Source of the DNA: Methylococcaceae bacterium
GTDB lineage: Bacteria; Pseudomonadota; Gammaproteobacteria; Methylococcales; Methylomonadaceae
Reading direction: 5' to 3'
DNA: 64,000 bases
Assembly (NCBI GenBank): GCA_030627205.1
Contig: DAOUSN010000003.1
Span: 1 to 64,000 of the forward strand
Numbering within the stretch: position 1 is the first letter of the stretch; each line of letters begins with the position of its first letter. The position numbers and the translations under genes were made by a program. The notes beneath the pieces were generated by a model. That model was not told the origin of the DNA. It did no database searches and worked only from the letters and a program-made list of their open reading frames with translations. Positions 19,222-27,755 of the stretch are shown here, in pieces.

Positions 19222-20556
19222 ATGCTTAAAAAGAAAAATGTATTAATTTTATCCCTTGGCTTTTCTCTTGGGGTTTTTATAGCAACAAGCACTACTGTGT
19301 TTGCAAAACGTGACGGAACTGTTGTTAGTAAAGCTCAAGAAGAATTACCTTATGATGAATTACGCGCTTTTACAGAAATATTTGGACGTATTAAAAAGGA
19401 TTATGTTGAGCCTGTTGCCGATAAAAAATTGCTTGAAGATGCCATTAGAGGAATGTTAACTGGTTTAGATCCTCATTCTGCTTATCTTGATGCTGAAGAT
19501 TATAAGGATTTAATGGAAGGAACTAGTGGGCAGTTTGGAGGTTTAGGGATAGAAGTCACCATGGAAAATGGTTTTGTCAAAGTAGTTTCTCCAATTGATG
19601 ATACCCCTGCTAAACGTGCAGGTCTGCAGGCAGGTGATTTAATTGTCAAGCTTAATGAAAAACCCGTAAAAGGCATGTCTTTAGGGGATGCTGTTAAGAT
19701 TATGCGTGGTAAAGTAGGTGAAGATATTACATTGACTATTATCAGAGAAGGTGCTGACGCGCCTATAATTACTGTTGTTACTCGAGATATTATTAAAGTT
19801 AAAAGTGTTAAAAGTCGTTTACTTGAAAAAGATTATGGCTATTTGCGAATTAGTAGTTTTCAATCACGAACTGGGGCTGGTGTTAGTGAAGCTATTGATA
19901 GTTTAGTTAAAGAAAATGAAGGTAAATTAAATGGATTGGTGTTAGATTTAAGAAATAATCCAGGTGGTGTATTACATGCTGCGGTTGAAGTTAGTGATGC
20001 TTTTTTAGAAGAAGGATTAATTGTTTATACCGAAGGACGGATTAAAAATTCACAAATGCGTTTTAACGCAGAGGCAGGTGATCTTATTAATAAAGCTCCA
20101 TTAGTAGTTTTGGTTAATGCGGGTTCAGCATCGGCATCAGAAATTGTTGCAGGGGCGTTGCAAGATCATAAGCGTGCAATTATTATGGGTGAAAAATCAT
20201 TTGGAAAAGGCTCAGTTCAAACAGTTTTACCAACTACTAATGGTGCGGCGATAAAATTAACTACCGCCCGTTATTTCACACCTTTAGGACGTTCTATTCA
20301 AGCAGAGGGGATTGAGCCTGATATTTTATTAGGTAAATTAAAATTAGAAGCATTAAAAAATTCTAAGTTTAAACCTATTAAGGAAGCCGACTTATCTCGT
20401 CATTTAGAAAATGATAAGCCTAAGAATCAATTACCATCTAAGACTAAAGAAGCGAATGAAGAAGAAATTAAAAATGAAGAGGATTCTAAAAATATTCGTG
20501 ATTATGCTTTACATGAAGCATTAAATTTACTAAAAGCCATTAGTATTCTTAAATAA
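19222..20556 (+). CDS. ctpA: Carboxy-terminal processing protease (S41 family)
   Basis: 444 residues. Signal or anchor segment (NVLILSLGFSLGVFIATSTTVFA), then a short N-terminal domain, a PDZ domain (FGGLGIEVTMENGFVKVVSP to LTIIREG), and the S41 protease core. The catalytic serine lies in GSASASE (residues 301-307) and the lysine in GEKSFGKGSVQ, the Ser-Lys dyad of tail-specific proteases. The C-terminal 60 residues are low-complexity and charged. It acts in the periplasm on exported proteins or peptidoglycan hydrolases. Third gene of the gpmI-envC-ctpA group. A strong hairpin follows. Confidence 0.94.
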   Translation: MLKKKNVLILSLGFSLGVFIATSTTVFAKRDGTVVSKAQEELPYDELRAFTEIFGRIKKDYVEPVADKKLLEDAIRGMLTGLDPHSAYLDAEDYKDLMEGTSGQFGGLGIEVTMENGFVKVVSPIDDTPAKRAGLQAGDLIVKLNEKPVKGMSLGDAVKIMRGKVGEDITLTIIREGADAPIITVVTRDIIKVKSVKSRLLEKDYGYLRISSFQSRTGAGVSEAIDSLVKENEGKLNGLVLDLRNNPGGVLHAAVEVSDAFLEEGLIVYTEGRIKNSQMRFNAEAGDLINKAPLVVLVNAGSASASEIVAGALQDHKRAIIMGEKSFGKGSVQTVLPTTNGAAIKLTTARYFTPLGRSIQAEGIEPDILLGKLKLEALKNSKFKPIKEADLSRHLENDKPKNQLPSKTKEANEEEIKNEEDSKNIRDYALHEALNLLKAISILK

Positions 20557-20563
20557 TAATTTT

Positions 20564-20601
20564 GGGCAGCTTTCATTTACCTTAAAAAATGAAAAATGCC
20601 C
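20564..20601. terminator. Terminator between convergent ctpA and rsmI
   Basis: GGGCA pairs with TGCCC and, after a small internal loop, TTTCATTT pairs with AAATGAAA, leaving a short A-rich loop. T-rich sequence follows on the plus side (TTATCTTT) and an A-rich flank precedes it, so it may work in both directions. It lies 8 bases after the ctpA stop and 17 before the rsmI stop. Confidence 0.75.
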
Positions 20602-20617
20602 TTATCTTTGGGTGAAA

Positions 20618-21472
20618 TTATCTATCTTCTCTTAATTCTAATGCTGCCTGATAGAGTAATTTTTTACGAATACCGGTAATTTTTGCCGCAATAGAAGCTG
20701 TAGTTTTGATTGAGCATTCTTTTAATAAAATTTGTAATAGTTTAGTGTGTTCTGAATTAATAATCTGTGTTTTCTTATCTATTTTAATCCCCTCAACAAT
20801 AACAACAAATTCACCTCTTTGCATATTTGCCTCGCTTTGAACTTGCTTAAAAATATTTTCTAGACTATCGTTGATAATTGTTTCATGAAGTTTAGTTATC
20901 TCACGTGCAATCACTACGGGTCTATCTAAAGGCAAAACGGTAATCATATCCTCAAAACAAGCTAAAATTCTATGACTAGATTCATAAAAAACCCAAGTTG
21001 CAGACCACTCTAATCGGTGTGAAAAGAATTTTTTTCTAGCTACTGATGTTCTTGGTAAAAAACCTTCAAAACAAAATCGGTTAACTGGTAAGCCTGCAAC
21101 AGATAAGGCGGCAATTAATGCACACGCACCTGGAATAGGTAAAACTTGGATACCTTGTTCTTTGGCTAATTTCACTAATGGCATTCCAGGGTCACTTAAT
21201 AAAGGTGTACCTGCGTCAGATACTAACGCAATAGAAAGACCTTGTTGTATTTTTGCTATTAATTGTGGTGCAGCATGAATTTCATTGTGTTGATGAAGCG
21301 ACATGATCTTGGTGGTGATACCATAATGTTGTAATAATATTTTTACATGGCGGGTATCTTCGGCAGCAATTAATTCAACTTGCTGTAAAATATTAACAGC
21401 TCTATAACTAAAATCAGCTAAATTGCCTATTGGGGTTGCAACAACGTATAATTTACCGTACTTATCTGACAT
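20618..21472 (-). CDS. rsmI: 16S rRNA (cytidine1402-2'-O)-methyltransferase
   Basis: 284 residues. The start GKLYVVATPIGNLADFSYRAV, then AAEDTRHVKILLQHYGI and ALVSDAGTPLLSDPG are the RsmI signature; the fold is the tetrapyrrole-methylase type with the SAM site at VSDAGTP. GEFVVIVEG marks the end of the catalytic part and a short C-terminal helical domain follows. It modifies C1402 in the decoding centre together with RsmH. Divergent from lpoA, the same arrangement as yraL/yraM in E. coli. Confidence 0.95.
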   Translation of the reverse strand: MSDKYGKLYVVATPIGNLADFSYRAVNILQQVELIAAEDTRHVKILLQHYGITTKIMSLHQHNEIHAAPQLIAKIQQGLSIALVSDAGTPLLSDPGMPLVKLAKEQGIQVLPIPGACALIAALSVAGLPVNRFCFEGFLPRTSVARKKFFSHRLEWSATWVFYESSHRILACFEDMITVLPLDRPVVIAREITKLHETIINDSLENIFKQVQSEANMQRGEFVVIVEGIKIDKKTQIINSEHTKLLQILLKECSIKTTASIAAKITGIRKKLLYQAALELREDR

Positions 21473-21506
21473 TTAGTCTCCTTCATCTAAAATACAACAG
21501 ACCATT

Positions 21507-23336
21507 ATGATACACCGTTATTTATTATTGTTAATGTTTAGCTTACCTCTTTTATATGGATGTTCATTAACAACGCAGTTAATGTATACTCCCGAAATTA
21601 ATCAGGCAGAAGCTTTACTTAGGCAAGGAAAAAATAAAGAAGCTGCCGTTATTTATAAAGAATTAGCCGCACTTAATACGAATCAACGCAATCAATTTCA
21701 CTTATTAGCGGCTGATGCGTTAATCAGTTCAGGTGATGCTAAACAAGGTAAAAAATATATTGATACGATTAATTCTGCTCAATTAACCCCTGTGCAATTT
21801 AACTATTTAAAGTTATTACAAGCACAAGTTTTAATGAATAGAGGGGATGCAAGAAAAGCATTAAGCCTATTTCAATCCATGAATGTGACATCACTAGAAG
21901 ATCGCTCAAAATTTGCTTATTATGATTCGTTGGCATTAGCATATTCTTTATTAGATAATCCCCTTAAAAGTATAGAGGCATTAATCTTTTTAGATCCTTT
22001 TATAACCTCATCTAAAACTCGTCTACAGCACTATGATAAGATTTTAGAAACATTAATAGCTGCACCAGCAGATGCCTTAAAGCCACAATCTTCGGCAACA
22101 AAAACTGTTAATGGTTGGTTATCTTTGGCAAAATTATTAGGCTCTAATCAAACTAATCTCACTAGTAGTCTTGCAAAATGGCGTATACATAATCCAAATC
22201 ATCCTGTAGATTCTAATCTGTTACTTTCTTATCAAAAAAAATATAAGCAACGATTTACGTCTCCAGCAACTATTGCGGTTTTCTTACCTAACTCAGGACC
22301 TTACAGATCAGCAGCTAAAGTGATTAAAAAAGGTTTTATGGCAGCTTATGACATAAAAAAACAACAAACAGCTAATCAGCAAAAAATTATTTTTTATGAT
22401 ACAGAAAGTACAAATATTGTTAGTTTATATCATCAAGCGATCAAGAAAGGTGCTCAACTAATTATAGGGCCTTTAAATAAAAAACATCTACGCTCACTGG
22501 TTAATAACACCACTTTAAATGTACCTGTTCTTGCACTTAATCATGTTGAAGGATTAAATGACCCTAGACTTTATCAATTTGGGTTGAGTCCCATTGATGA
22601 TGCTGAACAGGTTGCTAACAGAGCTTATCTGGATGGTTATAATAACGCATTATTATTGCTTCCTCAATCAAAACGAGGTCAGCGTATTGGAAATTATTTT
22701 TCTAATCATTGGCAGCAACTAGGGGCAATAGTTGCCAATAGACATAATTATAATACTGGAGTGAAAAATTTTAATGCAACAGTTAATAATGTCGCTGATA
22801 AAACCCTAAGTAATGGTAGCGTTAATGTTATTTTTATGAATGCTTCTGCACAACAAGCAAGTTTTTTAAACCCACTTTTACGTTATCATCAAGAGACGGC
22901 AAATATTCCTATTTATGCAACATCAGATGTTTATGATAATAGCTCTCACAATGAAAACCTTAATGGTATTACATTTTGTGATGTTCCGTGGATATTTGAA
23001 AATGCTTATAAAGGGGCATTAAATAAAACCGCTTTATATTCGCTTTGGGGTGGATTATCATCAAGTTATTTACGTTTATTACCTTTAGGTATAGATGCTT
23101 ATAATTTGATTCAGCATTTAGATACATTAAAAACAACTCCTTACTCAGGAGCAACGGGTAAATTAACCCTAAGCTCTGATAATCGAATTAATCGTGAGTT
23201 ATTTTGCGCTCAATTTGTTAATGGAAAACCGCATTTATTAGGCTTTGCCACGCAAGAAAAACAGTCTACTATACCAATTATTACAACATCCACTGTGGAA
23301 ATAAAACCACAAAATACAATAACGGGTATCGAATAA
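21507..23336 (+). CDS. lpoA: Penicillin-binding-protein activator LpoA (LppC family lipoprotein)
   Basis: 609 residues. The lipobox LLYGC with Cys19 marks an outer-membrane lipoprotein. The N-terminal half is helical with TPR-like repeats (AEALLRQGKNKEAAVIYKEL). From about residue 250 it is a periplasmic-binding-protein fold (TIAVFLPNSGPYRSAAKVI, LIIGPLNKKHLRSL), as in LpoA, which activates PBP1A. The divergent rsmI neighbour supports this. In E. coli yraN and diaA follow; here neither does, and a small membrane protein is next instead. Confidence 0.92.
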   Translation: MIHRYLLLLMFSLPLLYGCSLTTQLMYTPEINQAEALLRQGKNKEAAVIYKELAALNTNQRNQFHLLAADALISSGDAKQGKKYIDTINSAQLTPVQFNYLKLLQAQVLMNRGDARKALSLFQSMNVTSLEDRSKFAYYDSLALAYSLLDNPLKSIEALIFLDPFITSSKTRLQHYDKILETLIAAPADALKPQSSATKTVNGWLSLAKLLGSNQTNLTSSLAKWRIHNPNHPVDSNLLLSYQKKYKQRFTSPATIAVFLPNSGPYRSAAKVIKKGFMAAYDIKKQQTANQQKIIFYDTESTNIVSLYHQAIKKGAQLIIGPLNKKHLRSLVNNTTLNVPVLALNHVEGLNDPRLYQFGLSPIDDAEQVANRAYLDGYNNALLLLPQSKRGQRIGNYFSNHWQQLGAIVANRHNYNTGVKNFNATVNNVADKTLSNGSVNVIFMNASAQQASFLNPLLRYHQETANIPIYATSDVYDNSSHNENLNGITFCDVPWIFENAYKGALNKTALYSLWGGLSSSYLRLLPLGIDAYNLIQHLDTLKTTPYSGATGKLTLSSDNRINRELFCAQFVNGKPHLLGFATQEKQSTIPIITTSTVEIKPQNTITGIE

Positions 23337-23379
23337 TTTAAGATTTAATATAAAAATAAAATCAGCCTTAAGTTTGCGT

Positions 23380-23385
23380 TATAAT
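23380..23385 (+). promoter_or_regulatory. Candidate -10 box ahead of the small membrane protein gene
   Basis: A perfect TATAAT lies 40 bases ahead of the preferred ATG. No good -35 hexamer is visible at 16-18 bases upstream, so the call rests on the -10 alone. Confidence 0.35.
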
Positions 23386-23424
23386 GCCGCAATCAAACTC
23401 TATTTCACTCGTTTAAAAGTTATT

Positions 23425-23751
23425 ATGAAAAAAATTAATGTCGCTTTAGTAAGACTGTTTCAGTTTCTTGTTTTTGTTATTTTTACCTTTACTATATTGC
23501 TTTATTTCTCAGTAATGGTCTTATTGCCCTTAGATTTAGTTGCATTACTGATTAAATTTTTAGGCTTATTTGGTATAAGTAGCTTAATTGCTGCTTTAAT
23601 AGCTATTACTGTTATCGGTTACTTATCATTTTCAGCTTACAAGATCCCCGGTCTAGGTAAAATAATTATTGATACAGGTGTTGATTTGATGAATACAGGT
23701 AAGGCTCGTATTGAAGCATTTAATGAGATAATTGAAAAGATTAAAGAATAA
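23425..23751 (+). CDS. Small membrane protein of unknown function
   Basis: From ATG 23425 the protein has 108 residues. Two hydrophobic segments (about residues 8-40 and 46-70; FLVFVIFTFTILLYFSVMVLL and SLIAALIAITVIGYLSF) are followed by a soluble amphipathic tail ending in EAFNEIIEKIKE. The frame extends upstream to a TTG at 23374, but that part overlaps a perfect TATAAT at 23380-23385, more likely a promoter -10 element, so the later start is preferred. No family recognised. It is a single gene, convergent with alr. Confidence 0.6.
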   Translation: MKKINVALVRLFQFLVFVIFTFTILLYFSVMVLLPLDLVALLIKFLGLFGISSLIAALIAITVIGYLSFSAYKIPGLGKIIIDTGVDLMNTGKARIEAFNEIIEKIKE

Positions 23752-23764
23752 AAATTATATTTTT

Positions 23765-23798
23765 AATGTAAAGATATGATCCGTCATGTCTTTACATT
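23765..23798. terminator. Strong bidirectional terminator between convergent genes
   Basis: A 15-base stem, AATGTAAAGATATGA against TCATGTCTTTACATT with one T-G wobble, closes a four-base TCCG loop. T-rich flanks lie on the right (TCTATTTT) and, read on the other strand, on the left. The right arm overlaps the end of alr (stop at 23792-23794). It serves the gene at 23425 on the plus strand and alr on the minus strand. Confidence 0.8.
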
Positions 23799-24862
23799 TC
23801 TATTTTCATCACTCGTGAAGTAATGCCACAAACCAACGTATAAGCAATAGTACCTGCACAGACTGCAATTTCTTCAACAGCCAACCCATCTCCCCACAGA
23901 GTAACTAAATCGTAAACTTTAGCGTGTGATTGGAAACTCAAGTCAACCGCTAAGGTATCCATAGACACCCGCCCTATTAATGGAACTCGTTGTCCATTAA
24001 CGAGAACAGGAGTCCCTGCTTTAGCATGGCGTGGATAGCCATCACCATAGCCAATAGCAATAATACCTAAACGCATGGTTTTATCAGCAACCCATGTTCC
24101 GCCATAACCGACTGCTTCTCCTTTTTGTAATTCTTTAATCGAAACTAAATGCGAATAAAGCTGCATAACTGGCTTTAAACCTAATTGCTGTCCTGTTTTT
24201 TCTTCAAAAGGTGAGATTCCATAGAGCATTAAACCTGGACGAACCCAGTCACTCAAAGAAGATTTCCAAGCAAAAATACCTGCTGAATTAGCAATACTGC
24301 ACGCCCCTTTAAAAGGTTTAACAGTCTTGGTAAATAAACTAATTTGCTCAAGGGTTTTAGGATCACTTTCATCATCTGCATTGGCTAAATGGGTCATAAA
24401 ATTAATATTCGCAACTACACAAGCGGTTAAGCGTTGGAAAATAGTTGCAAACTCTGTTGCCTTAAATCCTAAACGATTCATACCACTATCAAGCTTTAAC
24501 CATAAAGATAAAGAGTGCAAACCATTTTTATTTTCTAATAAAGCAACTTGCTCAACACAATGAACCACAGCGTCTAAGTCATACAGAATAAAAGCATCTA
24601 ACTCTTCCCTATTAATAAATCCCTCTAAAACTGCTAAACGTTGTTTAAATCCTGCTTTTCGTAAACGAATTGCCTCATCAATTCTAGCAACAGCCAACGC
24701 ATCTGCGGTTATTAATGCCTTAGCAACCGATAATAGCCCATGCCCATAGCCGTCAGCTTTAATCACTGTCATTATTTGAGCCTCAGGTGCGTAATCTCGA
24801 ACCCGACTTAAATTATGTTGAATCGCTGGTAAATCAATGGTTGCATAAGTGACAGGATTCAT
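23792..24862 (-). CDS. alr: Alanine racemase
   Basis: 356 residues. Makes D-alanine for peptidoglycan using PLP. The PLP lysine is Lys35 in TVIKADGYGHG, and the opposing catalytic tyrosine region is EAVGYGGTW with the nearby GYGDGYPRHA motif. The N-terminal TIM barrel and C-terminal beta domain (VPLIGRVSMDTLAVDLS) are complete. Its start overlaps the dnaB stop by four bases (ATGA), so dnaB-alr are translationally coupled, the same gene order as in E. coli. Confidence 0.97.
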   Translation of the reverse strand: MNPVTYATIDLPAIQHNLSRVRDYAPEAQIMTVIKADGYGHGLLSVAKALITADALAVARIDEAIRLRKAGFKQRLAVLEGFINREELDAFILYDLDAVVHCVEQVALLENKNGLHSLSLWLKLDSGMNRLGFKATEFATIFQRLTACVVANINFMTHLANADDESDPKTLEQISLFTKTVKPFKGACSIANSAGIFAWKSSLSDWVRPGLMLYGISPFEEKTGQQLGLKPVMQLYSHLVSIKELQKGEAVGYGGTWVADKTMRLGIIAIGYGDGYPRHAKAGTPVLVNGQRVPLIGRVSMDTLAVDLSFQSHAKVYDLVTLWGDGLAVEEIAVCAGTIAYTLVCGITSRVMKIEM

Positions 24863-26253
24863 TCGTAATCACCCTCACTATAGGATGACCCTGCGTAATT
24901 TTCAAATTTTGTATATTTACCTAAAAATTTTAGGCGTACAACTCCAAGTGGTCCATTACGTTGTTTAGCAATAATGATTTCAGCAATACCTTTATCAGGA
25001 GTATTTTCATCATACACTTCATCCCTATAAACAAATACAATTAAATCAGCATCTTGTTCCAATGCTCCACTTTCGCGTAAATCAGACATCAAAGGGCGTT
25101 TATTAGGTCGTTGTTCCAAATTACGGTTTAATTGAGATAAGGCAACCACGGGAACATTCATTTCCTTAGCTAAGGATTTTAAACTACGTGAAATATCAGA
25201 AATTTGCTGAACTCTATTTTCACCACTACTAGATGATTCCATTAATTGAATATAATCTAAAACAATTAATCCTAATTGCCCATGATCTCGGACTAAACGC
25301 CGCACTCTTGAATGGACTTCTATTGGTGTTAACGCAGGAGTATCATCAATAAAAATATTGGCTTCTGCCAGTATATTAATAGCAGAGGTCAAACGTGGCC
25401 AATCATCATCTTCAAGTTTTCCTGTTCTAACTTTATGCTGATCTATACGTCCAATTGACGACATCATCCGCATAGCTAGCGAATCTCCTGGCATTTCCAT
25501 ACTAAAGACGGCGACATTTTTTTTACCTGAAATAGCAATGTTTTCAGCCATATTCATTGCAATGCTAGTTTTCCCCATTGACGGACGACCTGCAATAATA
25601 ATCAAATCTCCAGGTTGCAATCCTGATGTTTTTTCATCAAAATCAGTAAATCCTGTGGCAGCTCCAGTAATATTACCGTCTTGTTCAAATAAAGTTTCAA
25701 TTTTATCAACGGCTGTAGCTAGTAAAGCTTTAATAGGTTTAAACCCTTCTTGACCTTTTTGCTGCTGTTCAGCAATTTTAAAGACGTTACGTTCAGCATT
25801 TTCTAATAACTCAGACGTTTCGCGTCCCTCTGGTGAAAAAGCTGAATCAGCTATATCTGTTCCTACATGGATTAATTGCCTCAAAATAGAACGATCACGA
25901 ACGATGAGAGCATAAGCTACAATATTAGCTGCACTTGGGGTGTCTTTTACTAACATTCCCAAATAAGCAAGCCCTCCTGCTTGGGTTAATTCATTAGTCG
26001 CATCAAGAACTTCTGAAAGGGTTATCACATCAAAAGGATCTTGGTGTTCTGCTAATTTCGCAATAGATTTAAAAATTAACCGATGATCTTTACGGTAAAA
26101 ATCTTCTTCAATGAGCTTATCTGCAATAGTATCCCAGGTTTGGTTATCTAGCATTAAGCTACCTAATACGGATTGTTCAGCTTGAATTGAATTTGGAGGG
26201 ATTTTAAGGGCAGCAACTTCAAAATCATCTGGTGGGTAAAAGTTTTCGGACAT
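24859..26253 (-). CDS. dnaB: Replicative DNA helicase
   Basis: 464 residues. N-terminal domain (PPNSIQAEQSVLGSLMLDN) for primase contact, a linker helix, and a RecA-like motor with Walker A GRPSMGKTS and Walker B LIVLDYIQLM. RESGALEQDADLIVF and the arginine-finger region follow. No intein or insertion is present. It unwinds DNA at the fork as a hexamer. Upstream 140 bases hold no gene. Confidence 0.97.
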   Translation of the reverse strand: MSENFYPPDDFEVAALKIPPNSIQAEQSVLGSLMLDNQTWDTIADKLIEEDFYRKDHRLIFKSIAKLAEHQDPFDVITLSEVLDATNELTQAGGLAYLGMLVKDTPSAANIVAYALIVRDRSILRQLIHVGTDIADSAFSPEGRETSELLENAERNVFKIAEQQQKGQEGFKPIKALLATAVDKIETLFEQDGNITGAATGFTDFDEKTSGLQPGDLIIIAGRPSMGKTSIAMNMAENIAISGKKNVAVFSMEMPGDSLAMRMMSSIGRIDQHKVRTGKLEDDDWPRLTSAINILAEANIFIDDTPALTPIEVHSRVRRLVRDHGQLGLIVLDYIQLMESSSSGENRVQQISDISRSLKSLAKEMNVPVVALSQLNRNLEQRPNKRPLMSDLRESGALEQDADLIVFVYRDEVYDENTPDKGIAEIIIAKQRNGPLGVVRLKFLGKYTKFENYAGSSYSEGDYE

Positions 26254-26393
26254 GTATTTTAAGGGGGGTAAGTTTTTTAATTTAAGGAATCATATTGTTA
26301 AAACCTTTATTTGCAAAAGCGTTTAAACTTAAACCTGTAAAGTAATAAGCATGTTGACATAAGATGACAGGGATAAATTTTATTCTGGAGGAA

Positions 26394-27755
26394 CTAAAAG
26401 TATTTTTTAATTTTATACCACAATGAACGTTCACTAATTTTTAAAATTTGTGCGGCAGCCGCTTTATTATCTTTGGTTGTTTTTAATGCTTGTTGAATTA
26501 ATTGTTTTTCTAATTCTTCAACTTGACTATTTAATCCTTCCTTTATAGAGTCATTTAAATTAAGAGTAGTTGTTATTTCATTTTTAACAGAATAAATGTC
26601 AATAGGAAAATGTTCGCAATTTACTATAACTCCAGCACTTAAAACCGCCGCACGTTCCATCATATTTTCTAATTCACGCACATTACCTAACCATGGATAA
26701 GCAGTAAGATACATTTCTGCATCGGCTGTCATCCCTGAAAAAGAATAGCCAAAATCCGAGGTATATTTTTTTAAAAAATAGTATGCAAGAGGAATAATAT
26801 CAGCTTGTCGTTCACGTAATGGGGGAAGATCAATCGTGAAAACATTTAACCGATAAAATAAATCTTCTCTTAATTTATTTTCGATGATTGCCTGTTTTGA
26901 ATCTTTATTTGAAGCAGCAATAACCCTGACATCAACAGGAATAGTACGATGACTACCTAAACGTTCTAAGCTTCGTTCTTGTAAAACCCGTAATAATTTT
27001 GCCTGTAAAGAAAAATCCATTTCAGTAATTTCATCTAAAAAAAGTGTTCCCTCATCGGCTAATTCAAATTTTCCTACATGATCTTTATTTGCCCCTGTAA
27101 ATGCACCTTTATTATAACCAAATAACTCACTTTCTAATAAATCACCAGGAATAGCCGCACAGTTAATAGCAACAAATAAGGATTTTGCACGTGGTGAGGC
27201 TTGATGTATCGCTCTTGCTACTAATTCTTTACCTGTTCCTGTTTCACCTTGAATTAACACACTGGTTTTTGTTAATGCAACTTGTTGAATAAGCTTGTAA
27301 ATTTTTTGCATGACAGAACTTCTACCAATAAATTCTCCCCATCCTTGATTAATTTCTTCACGTAAATAACGATTTTCTCGTTGCACTTTATTAAGATTTA
27401 AAGCCCTCTCAACCGCTGCTTCTACCGCATCTAATTCAAAGGGGCGGACAATATAATCACATGCGCCATGTTTCATGACTTCTACAGCAGTTTCTACCGT
27501 TCCATAAGCCGTTACTACAATCACTGAAACCTGATTATTTGCCGTTCTTAATTGTCGTAACAATGATATGCCATCAACATTAGGCATTTTTAAATCAGTA
27601 ATGACTAAATCAACACTATTACTTTTTAGAAAATCAAGCGCTTGCTGTCCATCTTCGGCTTGATAAACTTGATGGTTCAATTGAGTTAGCATAATTTCTA
27701 ATAAGCGACGCATTTTAGCTTCATCATCAACGACTAGAATACTTTGATTATTCAT
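26394..27755 (-). CDS. Sigma-54-dependent response regulator, NtrC type
   Basis: 453 residues. Receiver domain with phosphoacceptor Asp54 (VITDLKMP), AAA+ domain with Walker A GETGTGKE (170-177), the sigma-54 contact loop GAFTGA (217-222) and a Fis-type helix-turn-helix at the C-terminus (NKAAAAQILKISERSLWYKI). It activates sigma-54 promoters on phosphorylation. The start overlaps the end of the sensor-kinase gene by 8 bases, so it is the partner of that kinase. Targets are unknown; the divergent porin and small binding-protein genes are the obvious candidates. Confidence 0.92.
   Translation of the reverse strand: MNNQSILVVDDEAKMRRLLEIMLTQLNHQVYQAEDGQQALDFLKSNSVDLVITDLKMPNVDGISLLRQLRTANNQVSVIVVTAYGTVETAVEVMKHGACDYIVRPFELDAVEAAVERALNLNKVQRENRYLREEINQGWGEFIGRSSVMQKIYKLIQQVALTKTSVLIQGETGTGKELVARAIHQASPRAKSLFVAINCAAIPGDLLESELFGYNKGAFTGANKDHVGKFELADEGTLFLDEITEMDFSLQAKLLRVLQERSLERLGSHRTIPVDVRVIAASNKDSKQAIIENKLREDLFYRLNVFTIDLPPLRERQADIIPLAYYFLKKYTSDFGYSFSGMTADAEMYLTAYPWLGNVRELENMMERAAVLSAGVIVNCEHFPIDIYSVKNEITTTLNLNDSIKEGLNSQVEELEKQLIQQALKTTKDNKAAAAQILKISERSLWYKIKKYF

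Noticed and set aside
26354..26390. TTGACA with a loosely spaced AT-rich -10, reading plus strand
   Set aside because: It would drive only antisense RNA across the response regulator and its -10 match is poor.
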